A stretch of 64,000 nucleotides of DNA from Dictyobacter aurantiacus. GTDB lineage: Bacteria > Chloroflexota > Ktedonobacteria > Ktedonobacterales > Ktedonobacteraceae. The notes under the pieces are model-generated. The model had not been told where the DNA came from, did no database searches, and saw nothing but the letters and a program-made list of their open reading frames with translations. The position numbers were made by a program, and so were the translations under genes. Every line of letters begins with the position of its first letter. Within the stretch, counting starts at the first letter, position 1. Below, in pieces: positions 1-8,077 of this stretch. Location: NCBI RefSeq assembly GCF_003967515.1, contig NZ_BIFQ01000001.1, forward strand, positions 3,658,001 through 3,722,000. The letters are read 5' to 3'.

Positions 1-1
1 T

Positions 2-247
2 GTTGCGTTTGCCGATACCTGGGACCAGGTCTGGCGCTCGGTGCAGAGCCACCAGGTACGTGAGGCGTTGATGTCGCTGTCTGCTGAACAGCGCCTGGTT
101 ATTGAGCTGGCTTACTTTCAGGGCTGGACGCATACAGAGATCGCGGAAGGCTGTAACCTGCCCCTGGGGACAGTCAAGGCCCGCATGCGTCTGGGTCTCC
201 AGCATTTGAAGCGCCGCCTGGAAGGAATGGGTGTCAATGAATCATAA
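2..247 (+). CDS. ECF sigma factor, C-terminal part (5' end outside window)
   Basis: The frame is open from base 2 to a TAA at 245-247, so this is the 3' end of a gene that starts before the window. The 81 visible residues form a sigma region 4: 'LSAEQRLVIELAYFQGWTHT' is followed by a helix-turn-helix with 'LPLGTVKARMRLGL', the usual -35-recognition helix of ECF sigma-70 factors. A zinc-finger anti-sigma gene follows 185 bp downstream on the same strand, the normal sigma/anti-sigma arrangement. Region 2 is not visible, so the ECF group cannot be assigned. Confidence 0.88.
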   Translation, partial: VAFADTWDQVWRSVQSHQVREALMSLSAEQRLVIELAYFQGWTHTEIAEGCNLPLGTVKARMRLGLQHLKRRLEGMGVNES

Positions 248-432
248 TGCTGCCTTTGATCCCCGAATAAGGAGTTTCGCACTGGCTAAACTGAACCGAC
301 TGGACACGAAAAGCACACACTGTTTACAATATGGCATGCAACTACATCTGCTCACTGCTCCTGAAAGTAATCCGCTGAGCTTTTTTCAACGTAGCACCAG
401 GAAAGTAGTAGATGAGAATGGAGTAACCATGT

Positions 433-1245
433 ATGACTTGCCAGGAATTTGAAGAGCTTTCAGGAGCTTACGTGCTGGGAGCACTGACGCCAGAGGAAAA
501 GAAAGCGATGGATGAACATCTGGCACAATGTCGCGATTGTGCCGCGAAGCTGCCAGAATTGCAGGCGATTGTCAACCTGTTGCCACTTGCTTCACAGGAT
601 GTCGAGCCAGCCGCTGACCTCAAGCAGCGCTTTTTTACGCAGCTTCAGCAGGAGCAGTTATCTACTACTGGCAGGCCATCACGGCGAGCCGCAATCTTAC
701 CACTATCCACGCGTGCCGCCGCCCGTCGTTCATCGGGCCGGACCCTGCGTGCCGCGCTGGTCGCGGTGGCTGCGGTCCTTGTATTCTCCGCCCTTGGCGG
801 CATGCTTTTCTGGAATCTCTCTCTGCAACACCAGATTGCCAGCCTATCGGCCAATGTGGTGCAGGCAAATACCTATAAATTGCAGGGCACGGCCAACGGA
901 GCATCTTCTCAAGGTGAATTAACCTGTTACAGCCGGCAGCAGGTCTGTATCGTGGTGATGCATGGGCTTCCCCCGATATCGGGTAACCATGTCTATCAGG
1001 GCTGGCTTCTCCAGGGAAAGCAGACGACCAGCCTGGGTCTATTTACCATCCGTGATGGGACCGCGACGCTCCCTTTTCAAGGTAGCACAAAGGGCTATGA
1101 CGCGGTAGCCATCAGCCTGGAACCCGGTCCAACCGCAACACCCCAGGCTCCCAAAGGACCTGTTGTCGCTCTGGGCATGTTGCAGGGCCTGGCTAGCAAT
1201 ACAGCGCCAGAGCGCGCCCAACAGTCGCTGGCCGATCTGCTATAG
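433..1245 (+). CDS. Zinc-finger anti-sigma factor (RskA-like), single-pass membrane
   Basis: 270 aa. The N-terminus is a zinc-binding anti-sigma domain with H29-x3-C33-x2-C36, which in this family holds the cognate sigma factor at the membrane. A hydrophobic segment at about residues 106-126 is the single TM. The extracytoplasmic part (about 140-270) matches the RskA C-terminal type, with 'VYQGWLLQGK' and a 'SLEPGPTATPQAPKGPVV' stretch like the 'SxEPxGGSxxP' motif of anti-sigma-K factors. It presumably regulates the sigma factor whose end lies at 2-247. ATG 433 is preferred over ATG 429, which reads into a short frame. Confidence 0.88.
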   Translation: MTCQEFEELSGAYVLGALTPEEKKAMDEHLAQCRDCAAKLPELQAIVNLLPLASQDVEPAADLKQRFFTQLQQEQLSTTGRPSRRAAILPLSTRAAARRSSGRTLRAALVAVAAVLVFSALGGMLFWNLSLQHQIASLSANVVQANTYKLQGTANGASSQGELTCYSRQQVCIVVMHGLPPISGNHVYQGWLLQGKQTTSLGLFTIRDGTATLPFQGSTKGYDAVAISLEPGPTATPQAPKGPVVALGMLQGLASNTAPERAQQSLADLL

Positions 1246-1431
1246 ATCTGGAATAGCCTATGTATGGCTGGTGTATCGTTCGTTATAACACGGCTTGATG
1301 GTCCTCTCCACGCTACCCGGATGGCTGTCGCTGACAGTCATCTTTTTGCGAGAGTCCTTTTTTGCCGTTATTTTTGTAAATATATCGCCTCCAAATCGTG
1401 AGAAGGAAACGTACGGTATAGTCTTTAATCT

Positions 1432-1535
1432 ATTATGTATTGGTGCATGGGGCGCAATCTGGCCCCCATGCACCAATACATAATAACCAGCGCGGCCGCG
1501 TAGCGGACGTGCGTGGGGACGCTCACGTGCCCCAC
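1432..1535 (+). repeat. Family 1 multi-hairpin repeat, copy A
   Basis: Long hairpin with 21-bp perfect arms at 1432-1452 and 1464-1484 (core TTGGTGCATGGGG), followed at 1492-1535 by the family's GC-rich module (GGCCGC-GTA-GCGGAC, then GTGGGG...CCCCAC). The small upstream hairpin of other copies is not clear here. It fills most of the 425-bp gap before the next annotated gene and points towards it. No terminator T-run is visible. Confidence 0.85.
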
Positions 1536-1586
1536 TATAACCAGAGTAAGTCACACACTCTTACACCTATCGAAGAAGGAGGGCGC

Positions 1587-1646
1587 ATGACGATGACTAC
1601 CGATAGAGATGACCAATGGCCTTGTTGGTTGAATGATAAATGCTGA
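1587..1646 (+). CDS. Possible 19-aa leader peptide
   Basis: ATG 1587 is preceded by a strong ribosome binding site (AAGGAGGG, 1576-1583). It opens a 19-codon frame ending in TGA at 1644-1646, 24 bp before the next gene. The peptide begins MTMTTDRDD and carries two Trp and two Cys near its end. It lies just after the family 1 repeat. It could be a translated leader or a chance frame; only the Shine-Dalgarno supports it. Confidence 0.3.
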   Translation: MTMTTDRDDQWPCWLNDKC

Positions 1647-1670
1647 TCTGTAGTTCCTCAAGATGGATAG

Positions 1671-2099
1671 TTGAATAAGATGAAGTTTGAGTCACCCTTA
1701 GAGCGCTATCTTTTTGATAAGTATATTTTAGATGTATGTATTGCCACCCTTACGCAAGGTGGCGTGACCTCTAAACTGGATACCTATCAATTTGTATCAC
1801 CTATCGATGCCTGGGCCATCCCGAAATATCCAGATCAGACCGTTATCCTTCCTCCCAATGCGGACTTGCAGGCGGCTGTGCGGTCTTTTGTGGTTCAAAA
1901 TGAATTATATCTAAGGATGCCCGATTACTGGCTGGGAACCTGGATAGAGCCCGAAACCCATAGTTGTTACCTTGACATCACTAGTCTTTGCTTTTGCCTG
2001 GATGATGCGGTACAGCAGGCACGAGCCCTGAGCAGTAGCGCGCAGCGCAAGATTGTGGCGCTCTACGATTTTAAACGTGGGCAGGCTATTTATATTTGA
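1671..2099 (+). CDS. Hypothetical protein, soluble, 142 aa
   Basis: No family recognised. The protein is acidic to neutral, without signal peptide or TM segment, and has a compact composition rich in Tyr, Asp and Leu ('PLERYLFDKYILDVCIATL', 'MPDYWLGTW'). It starts with TTG 1671 or ATG 1680; neither has a strong Shine-Dalgarno. It ends 19 bp before the glycosyltransferase start, so it may be the first gene of the glycosylation operon. Codon use matches its neighbours. Confidence 0.65.
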   Translation: MNKMKFESPLERYLFDKYILDVCIATLTQGGVTSKLDTYQFVSPIDAWAIPKYPDQTVILPPNADLQAAVRSFVVQNELYLRMPDYWLGTWIEPETHSCYLDITSLCFCLDDAVQQARALSSSAQRKIVALYDFKRGQAIYI

Positions 2100-2118
2100 A
2101 AGGATGATAGGGATAGCT

Positions 2119-2832
2119 ATGATGAACGAGGCGATTGCCCTGGTGATTCCAGCCTGGAACGAGGCGGATGCCCTGAAGCATCTGTTGCCGGAGATTTCCA
2201 GGAACCTGGTGCGCTGGATTGTAGTCGTGGATAACAATAGTACGGACGCCACGGCCGCTGTGGCGCGCGCGGCCGGCGCGACCGTTGTGCTTGAGGAGCG
2301 GCGTGGTTATGGCCAGGCCTGCTGGCGTGGCTTTCAGACCGCGCGCGATCTGGGCGCGGAGATCGTCGTATTCATGGATGGCGATGGCAGCGACAATCCC
2401 GTCGATCTCCCCCGCATGGTAGAGCCTATCCTGTCCAACCAGGCCGACTTTGTCATCGGCTCGCGCGTCGGCCCGCAATCCGAGTCCGGCGCGGTCCCTC
2501 CGCAGGCACGTCTGGGCAACTGGTTGATCAGTCGTTCGGTAAGCTGGCTATACGGAGTAAGTGTGCATGATATCGGCTCTTTCCGGGCGGTACGCATCGA
2601 GAAGCTGGAGCAGCTCAGGATGCAGGAGATGACCTTTGGCTGGCCGGTGGAGATGCTGGTGAAGGCCGCACGGGCCCACTTCCGCATTGTGGAGATCGAT
2701 CTGCACTACCGGCGCCGCAGCCATGGACAATCCAAGGTGGCGGGTACCATCACAGGGAGCATTCGCGCGGCCTACGCTATGTTGAGTACGATGGCGCGCT
2801 ATGCCCGTAAAAAGGATCTGAAATATGTCTGA
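2119..2832 (+). CDS. Family 2 glycosyltransferase (dolichyl-phosphate-sugar synthase-like)
   Basis: 237 aa GT-A fold enzyme. It opens with 'ALVIPAWNEADAL', has the nucleotide-sugar motif 'VVVDNNSTDAT' and the metal-binding 'FMDGDGSDNP', and later 'VEMLVKAARAHFRIVEI' with 'YRRRSHGQSKVAGT', typical of enzymes that charge polyprenyl phosphate. There is no C-terminal TM, so it is probably a peripheral cytoplasmic enzyme. A longer frame starts upstream at 2053, but ATG 2119/2122 fits the domain. It overlaps the next gene by 8 bp, indicating translational coupling. Sugar and acceptor are unknown. Confidence 0.88.
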   Translation: MMNEAIALVIPAWNEADALKHLLPEISRNLVRWIVVVDNNSTDATAAVARAAGATVVLEERRGYGQACWRGFQTARDLGAEIVVFMDGDGSDNPVDLPRMVEPILSNQADFVIGSRVGPQSESGAVPPQARLGNWLISRSVSWLYGVSVHDIGSFRAVRIEKLEQLRMQEMTFGWPVEMLVKAARAHFRIVEIDLHYRRRSHGQSKVAGTITGSIRAAYAMLSTMARYARKKDLKYV

Positions 2833-3511
2833 TACCGCGCTGGCGATTCTGGCGCGCTATCCTGAACTGGGCAAGGGGAAGACGCGCCTCGCTCAAGGAT
2901 TGGGAGCCGGGCTGACGCTGGATCTGTATCGGTCGTTCTTGCAAGATCTGGCCTGCCGCTTTCAGGGCTGGCAATATGATGTCATCTGGGCCTATACGCC
3001 GGCCGAACAGGATTTCATCGCCTGCGTACGCTCGCTGATCGCGCGGCCCGATGAGCCGGTGCGAATAGTGCCGCAGCAGGGTCCAGACCTGGGCACGCGC
3101 CTGCATAATGTCTTTCAAGAGACTGCGCGCGCCGGTTTCGCATATACCGTTTTGATTAGCTCGGATTCGCCACAGGTGAGCCGGCAGATCATCGAACGGG
3201 CCCGCCGCGCCCTGGATGACGCGGATGTCGTGCTGGGACCCGCTGAGGACGGCGGCTACTATCTGATCGCCATGCGTGAGCCTCACGATGTCTTTAGCGC
3301 TATCCCGATGAGCACCGACGTGGTGTTGGATATGACGATCGACAAGGCTCGACAGCAGGGCCTGAATGTTCAGCTAGTGGACACACTATTTGATATTGAT
3401 ACTCGGTCGGACCTGCAGCGCCTGGCGGACCTGTTGCGAGCTGATGCTACGCTTGCCCCCGCTACCGCTGCCTGTCTGCATGAGATAGATAAAAGGGGTT
3501 TTCTTTCATGA
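2825..3511 (+). CDS. CofC-like GT-A nucleotidyl/glycosyltransferase (DUF2064, TIGR04282-type)
   Basis: 228 aa. The N-terminal 'LAILARYPELGKGKTRLA' is the signature of the DUF2064/TIGR04282 family of GT-A proteins related to CofC and MobA. 'LISSDSPQVS' and 'LGPAEDGGYYLIA' are the conserved metal and nucleotide-sugar motifs. Family members are often paired with a GT2 gene and a radical SAM gene, as here. The TIGR name mentions arsenosugar synthesis, but no arsenic gene is nearby, so I do not assign that pathway. It overlaps its upstream partner by 8 bp and the downstream radical SAM gene by 4 bp. Confidence 0.85.
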   Translation: MSDTALAILARYPELGKGKTRLAQGLGAGLTLDLYRSFLQDLACRFQGWQYDVIWAYTPAEQDFIACVRSLIARPDEPVRIVPQQGPDLGTRLHNVFQETARAGFAYTVLISSDSPQVSRQIIERARRALDDADVVLGPAEDGGYYLIAMREPHDVFSAIPMSTDVVLDMTIDKARQQGLNVQLVDTLFDIDTRSDLQRLADLLRADATLAPATAACLHEIDKRGFLS

Positions 3512-4512
3512 CTACATCAACCGTTGCTACACTTCCGCGCTCCATCTATATCGAGCCCACCAGCCGCTGTAATGAGTTCTGTCAGCAGTGTCCACGTACG
3601 TTCCTGTCGCGCGAAGAGGACCGCGACCTGCCGTTCGATGATTTCCGCCGTATCGTCGATCAGTTTCCTGTGCTCGATCGCGTGGTGCTGCATGGCCTGG
3701 GTGAGCCGCTGCTGAACAAGGATCTGCCGAAGATGGTGCGCTATCTCAAGGATCGCGGCACTTATGTGCTCTTCAACTCCAACGGCATCGCCCTGACCGA
3801 GGCGCGCGGCCAGGCGTTGATCGACGCGGGCCTTGATGAGTATCGTCTGTCCATGGATGGTTCGACCCGCGAGACATACGCCCATGTGCGTGGCGTGGAT
3901 GCCTTCGATAAGATCTGGCGCAACGTGAGCGCGTTCGTCAAGCTGCAACAGGCGCAGGATGCCAGCAAGCCCGCAGTCTCGCTCTGGTTTACGGCCATGC
4001 GCGAGAATCTGCCAGAACTGCCTGGACTGGTTGAAAAAGCCTATGAGAACGGCATCCGCGAGATCTATCTGCAGCGCCTGGTCTATTTCGAGCAGGGGTT
4101 GGCGGCCTCGAAGCAGGCCTTGTTCCATCGCGCGCTACCCGAGGAACTGGCCATTATTCGCCGGACTCAGGAGCTCTGCCAGGAACGCGGTATCCGCTTC
4201 AAAGCGGCTGGAGCGGCCTCCCCGGTGGAAAGCGTCGTGCGCGACTTTGGCGAGCGTCCCTGGTCGGGCTGTCAGCGTCCCTATACCCTGACCTATATCA
4301 CCTCCAGCGGCAACGTACTCTCCTGCTGCTTCGCCCCCTTCGGCCATCGCAGCGCCAAAGAGTACCGGGAGGAGCGCGTGCTGGGTAACGTCTTCCAGGA
4401 ATCGATCGAGCAGATCTGGCATGGTGAGCGCTATAACCAGTTCCGCAACGCCTTCGAGAGCGACCATCCCGCGCGGCACTGCGCGCAGTGCGGAGTGAAC
4501 TGGAGCTACTAG
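3508..4512 (+). CDS. Radical SAM/SPASM domain protein
   Basis: 334 aa. The radical SAM cluster motif is C21-x3-C25-x2-C28, followed by 'LHGLGEPLLNKDL' (GGE-type SAM-binding motif) and 'LSMDGSTRETYAHVRG'. The C-terminal region (about 255-330) has further cysteines ('CQRPY', 'NVLSCCFAP', 'HCAQCGVNW') expected of a SPASM domain binding an auxiliary Fe-S cluster. The substrate is unknown. ATG 3508 overlaps the previous stop by 4 bp and the next gene begins 1 bp after this stop, so all four genes are probably one transcript. Confidence 0.9.
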   Translation: MTTSTVATLPRSIYIEPTSRCNEFCQQCPRTFLSREEDRDLPFDDFRRIVDQFPVLDRVVLHGLGEPLLNKDLPKMVRYLKDRGTYVLFNSNGIALTEARGQALIDAGLDEYRLSMDGSTRETYAHVRGVDAFDKIWRNVSAFVKLQQAQDASKPAVSLWFTAMRENLPELPGLVEKAYENGIREIYLQRLVYFEQGLAASKQALFHRALPEELAIIRRTQELCQERGIRFKAAGAASPVESVVRDFGERPWSGCQRPYTLTYITSSGNVLSCCFAPFGHRSAKEYREERVLGNVFQESIEQIWHGERYNQFRNAFESDHPARHCAQCGVNWSY

Positions 4513-4513
4513 C

Positions 4514-5980
4514 ATGCCAATTCTGGAACAACTGCCGTCTCCAGTTCATAAGGACCATGTCTCCTCCTCATTTGGGGAGACATGGCGCCTGCCGCTGTTA
4601 TGCCTGCTGCTGGTTATCGCTATCGTCTACAATACATTCTTCGCCTTCAACGCACCGCTGCCGGATACCAATGAGAATCCGCTGCTGGTAGCGGAGCTGA
4701 TCAGCTATCTCCCCTACCTACTGGCCTGCGTCCTGATCTTAAGCACCAGGGCGCCCGAGGGACGCAAGCGCTGGCTGGAGCTGGGCATTATCCTGCTGGG
4801 AGCCGTGGTCTTGCGCGCCCAGCTGCTGGGTATTCAGCCCAATCTCTCACACGACTCCTGGCGCTATCTCTGGGACGCGCGCGTGACGCTGCATGGCTTC
4901 AGCCCCTATACCTATCCCCCCGGCCATCCATTGCTGCTCCACCTGCGCAACGTGCTGTATGAGAATAGCCGCTTCCGCAATGTGCCGACCATCTATCCGC
5001 CGGGCGCGCAGGGCTTCTATCTGCTCAGCTACCTGCTGGCGCCGGATAACCTGCCCTTTCTCAAAGCTCTCTTTAGCCTGTGCGAGGTGATATCGACAGG
5101 GTTGCTGGCCCTGCTGCTGCAGCGCAAAGGATGTGATCCCGCGCGCTGCCTGATCTATGGCTGGTGTCCGGTGGCGATCGTAGAGGTGGCGCTCCAGGGC
5201 CATGTCGATGCCCTGATGGTCATGTTTATTATGCTGACCCTGGTCTGCGCTCAGGGTACGTGGCGAGGCGCCCGCGTCGTGACCGGCCTCTGCCTGGCGC
5301 TGGCGACCTTAACCAAGCTCTACCCTATTCTCCTGTTGGTGGTTGTCTGGCGTGGTCGCCGCGACTGGTGGCTACTGATCACCTGTCTGTTAACCATCGT
5401 GCTTTCCTATATTCCCTATCTGATTCTGGGACATGGTCAGATCTTTGGTTTCTTTGCCAGCTATGCCAGCGAAGTAGGATCTATGAATGGCGGGCCGCTC
5501 GCCCTGTTCATGTACAGGCTGAGCAAACAGACTGGCTGGCCATTGCAGGTGACCTATGCTGTTGATCTGCTGCTGGTCTGCTCGGTCTCGTTGTGGATTT
5601 GGATCAGACGCTTGCAGGAGCGTATCAGTATGGAAGCCTCGGTGCTGATCCTCTTCTGCGTCATCTTCCTGATCTCATCCCATGTCTTCCCCTGGTACAC
5701 CACCGTCCTGCTGCCCCCGGTTGCCCTGATGGTTGGCTCGCCCTGGACGCGCGCCAGCGGATGGAGCGGTCGCGCGCTGGCCTGCATCGGACTCTGGTAC
5801 TTTGTATGCGCCTCCATCGTCTCCTACTTCTTCGGAACCTCCCTGAATTGGAACCTGTACTACACCTATGTCTATGGTGTAACTGGCGTGTTCCTGTTGC
5901 TGGCACTGCTCCTGGGAGCGAGGAACTGGCGTATTGAGCGCCGGAGCCGCCAACGGATCAAGTATCAATCTCTCTCTTAG
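4514..5980 (+). CDS. GT-C type polyprenyl-phosphate glycosyltransferase, multi-pass membrane
   Basis: 488 aa with about ten or more hydrophobic helices. After the first helices it has 'NLSHDSWRYLWDARVTLHG' and 'FSPYTYPPG', the acidic loop and SPY-type region of GT87/DUF2029-like mannosyltransferases, and later 'HVDALMVMFIMLTLV' and 'LTKLYPILLL'. These enzymes use lipid-linked sugars on the outer face of the membrane. With the upstream GT2 able to charge the lipid, the operon reads as a pathway adding sugars to an envelope glycan or protein. The start is 1 bp after the preceding stop. An imperfect inverted repeat begins at its stop codon. Confidence 0.85.
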   Translation: MPILEQLPSPVHKDHVSSSFGETWRLPLLCLLLVIAIVYNTFFAFNAPLPDTNENPLLVAELISYLPYLLACVLILSTRAPEGRKRWLELGIILLGAVVLRAQLLGIQPNLSHDSWRYLWDARVTLHGFSPYTYPPGHPLLLHLRNVLYENSRFRNVPTIYPPGAQGFYLLSYLLAPDNLPFLKALFSLCEVISTGLLALLLQRKGCDPARCLIYGWCPVAIVEVALQGHVDALMVMFIMLTLVCAQGTWRGARVVTGLCLALATLTKLYPILLLVVVWRGRRDWWLLITCLLTIVLSYIPYLILGHGQIFGFFASYASEVGSMNGGPLALFMYRLSKQTGWPLQVTYAVDLLLVCSVSLWIWIRRLQERISMEASVLILFCVIFLISSHVFPWYTTVLLPPVALMVGSPWTRASGWSGRALACIGLWYFVCASIVSYFFGTSLNWNLYYTYVYGVTGVFLLLALLLGARNWRIERRSRQRIKYQSLS

Positions 5981-6150
5981 CTCGACTTTGTACATTTTTC
6001 GCTCGTTGAGCTGAAAAAGGGCCTCGATTGGCGTTCTCCTGCAAGCTCAATTTTCAACGTTTGTACAAAGCCGAGCTCAGGTTTCGCGCCACCGGCGCTC
6101 AATTCATTAACAACGGGGCGTCCGCTACGCGGACGCCCGTGCGGGGATAA
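5979..6150 (+). repeat. 15-bp inverted repeat, then family 1 copy H lacking the long hairpin
   Basis: Arms at 5979-5993 and 6063-6077 (AGCTCGACTTTGTAC type, one mismatch) enclose about 70 bp; this may be a terminator-like structure or a small insertion. It is followed by family 1 modules: the small hairpin GCGCC-ACC-GGCGC (6086-6098) and the GC-rich hairpin GCGTCCGC-TAC-GCGGACGC (6118-6136). The long central hairpin is missing. The element points to the molybdoenzyme gene 163 bp downstream and occupies the 332-bp gap. Confidence 0.7.
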
Positions 6151-6312
6151 TCATGTACCCTTGTAAGGCAGAGTTTGGAGAATGTGTAAAAATGTGGGCG
6201 ATGTGACGTGACAGAGGTGGACGTTGTGATTGATGACTGATAGGCCTGCGGTTTTCTATCCGGCGTAAAAGATAGTAGCCATTTCATGTTCACAAAAGGA
6301 AAAGGTATCATC

Positions 6313-7950
6313 ATGTCTGATGTTAAGTCCAGGCAAATAAAGGGTGAGGCGCCCATGAGTTCTCCCCGACAAGGTTTTTCAATGGGCCGGACGGTGTTGT
6401 TCTCTGCCGTGTGGGCCCTGGTCGCAGGCCTGGCCGCGAGTCTGTGCGCTACGCTGGTGATGGGCCTGCTGCGCTTGCTGGCGGGAATCCCGACGCCGGT
6501 TGAGATGTTCGGTGATTATGTTTTAAAGCATATTAGCGTTGCCCAGTTTATCGGACTACTGATAAGGTATGGTTCCAACGCGAAAACGGCTCCCCTGGGA
6601 CAGGCGTTGCTGGCGATGATCGCGGTTGGGACCGCGCTGGGCTGTCTCTACGCGTTGCTGGTGTGGATCAGGCTGCCAACGCGTGGCTATCGGCCCGCCC
6701 GACGTGAGTGGCTGGTGGCACTGGCGTTCGCGCTGCTGATGACCCTGACCGGCGTTATCCTCTTCTGGAAAGAACTGCCCCAGAATTTTCTGGGCTGGCC
6801 ATTTGAGATGGCACGCACCCTGAGCATTGTGGGGATGCTGTGTGATTTTGGCGTGTATGGCGCGGTGCTCTGCCTGGGATATCGAGCGCTGCTGCCTAAA
6901 TACTCCGCCCCCAATGGTGATCGCGTGGTGGCGCGGCGACGTCAACTGCTGGCGCGTAGTGGTGTGGTGGCCCTGGGTGTCGGAGCCGGTCTGGGTACCT
7001 TCGGTTCCATTCAGAAATTACTGGACAACTATACCGCCTATGATGGCATGAAGACCTCTTTCCCCAACCACACCGACTATCCGATCACTCCCAATAATGA
7101 TCATTATGTGGTGACGCAGAATCCGGTTGATCCCTCCATCGATATTAACCTCTGGCGCCTGGAGGTCGGAGGACTGGTCAATAAGCCGGGGACATACACG
7201 TATGAGGAGCTTCAAAAGCTACCCTCAACGGCGCGGGCGATCACCCTTGAGTGTATCGCCAATGGACCAGGGGGGCACCTGATGGGCAATGCGGTCTGGC
7301 ATGGCGTGCCCCTGCGAACGCTGATCGAGCAGCAGGGTGGTACGCAGCCAGGGGCGAAGTATATCGCCTTCTATTGTGCCGACGGTTACAATACCAGCCT
7401 GCCACAGCAGGAGGTGCTGGAGGCCGATCCATTGCTGGCCTGGAACATGAATGGAGTAGATCTGCCCAAACGCCATGGCTATCCCCTGCGCGTCCTGATC
7501 CCTGGCCGCTATGGCGAGGAGAATCCCAAGTGGCTGACGCGCATCGAATTCGTCGGTGACTTCGTGCAGGGTCTCTATTCCAGCCAGGGATGGTACAACG
7601 GCGTCCTGCGCACGACGAGCCGCTTCAACCAGCCATTTGCGGGCAATGTGTTTCAGGTTGGTCAGCTTGTACCGATGGTGGGCATCGCCTTCGCGGGCAA
7701 TCGTGGCATTCAGCGCGTCGAGGTCAGCGTTGATGGCGGCACGACCTGGAAAGAGGCGAAGCTTGATCCCGCGCTCTCAAAGGATAGCTGGGTCTTCTGG
7801 CGTATGGACTGGCGGCCCACCAGGGCTGGAACCTACACCCTGGCCGTACGGGCCACCGATGGTACCGGCGAGGTACAGACCGGCCGCAAGCAGAACACGG
7901 TCCCCAACGGTTCCACCGGCTACCACATCGTCACCGTCACCGTCGCATAG
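6313..7950 (+). CDS. Membrane-anchored sulfite-oxidase-family molybdopterin oxidoreductase
   Basis: 545 aa. Residues about 28-232 hold four to five TM helices (roughly 28-58, 96-118, 132-152, 172-192 and 216-232). Residues about 260-455 are the oxidoreductase Moco domain: 'WRLEVGGLVNKPGTYTYEEL', then 'TLECIANGPGG' with C314 as probable Mo ligand, and 'NGVDLPKRHGYPLRVLIPGR'. Residues about 455-545 are the Ig-like dimerisation domain ('VEVSVDGGTTWKEAKLD'). ATG 6313 follows AAAGGAAAAGG by 6 bp and is preferred over ATG 6286. Substrate is unproven. The stop TAG (7948-7950) lies in a family 2 repeat. Confidence 0.9.
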   Translation: MSDVKSRQIKGEAPMSSPRQGFSMGRTVLFSAVWALVAGLAASLCATLVMGLLRLLAGIPTPVEMFGDYVLKHISVAQFIGLLIRYGSNAKTAPLGQALLAMIAVGTALGCLYALLVWIRLPTRGYRPARREWLVALAFALLMTLTGVILFWKELPQNFLGWPFEMARTLSIVGMLCDFGVYGAVLCLGYRALLPKYSAPNGDRVVARRRQLLARSGVVALGVGAGLGTFGSIQKLLDNYTAYDGMKTSFPNHTDYPITPNNDHYVVTQNPVDPSIDINLWRLEVGGLVNKPGTYTYEELQKLPSTARAITLECIANGPGGHLMGNAVWHGVPLRTLIEQQGGTQPGAKYIAFYCADGYNTSLPQQEVLEADPLLAWNMNGVDLPKRHGYPLRVLIPGRYGEENPKWLTRIEFVGDFVQGLYSSQGWYNGVLRTTSRFNQPFAGNVFQVGQLVPMVGIAFAGNRGIQRVEVSVDGGTTWKEAKLDPALSKDSWVFWRMDWRPTRAGTYTLAVRATDGTGEVQTGRKQNTVPNGSTGYHIVTVTVA

Positions 7951-8070
7951 CTTCGGACCTCGCGTCCGATTATTCCTCTCCCCAATGGAAACGAAGGGGT
8001 ACATGGTCATGTACCCCTTCATCGTTCCTCAAGCGGGAGCATAATCGGACGCGAGATCCGAACCTATGAG
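7948..8070. terminator. Terminator between convergent genes, framed by inverted family 2 copies
   Basis: A perfect hairpin GAAGGGGTACATG-gt-CATGTACCCCTTC (7993-8020) sits between converging genes. It is flanked by two oppositely oriented family 2 hairpins: TCGGAC-CTCGC-GTCCGA (7953-7969) and the copy at about 8045-8060. The outer copies could also pair with each other. The left copy contributes the TAG stop of the molybdoenzyme. There is no long T-run on either side, so terminator function is inferred from position. Confidence 0.6.
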
Positions 8071-8077
8071 GGCGGCG

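Noticed and set aside
231..452. 73-codon frame between the first sigma and anti-sigma genes
   Set aside because: Overlaps both neighbours, no domain, weak start; more likely the intergenic spacer.
2825..4512. Arsenosugar biosynthesis pathway
   Set aside because: Only the family name of the CofC-like gene suggests it; there is no arsenite methyltransferase or ars gene, and the partner is a GT-C enzyme.
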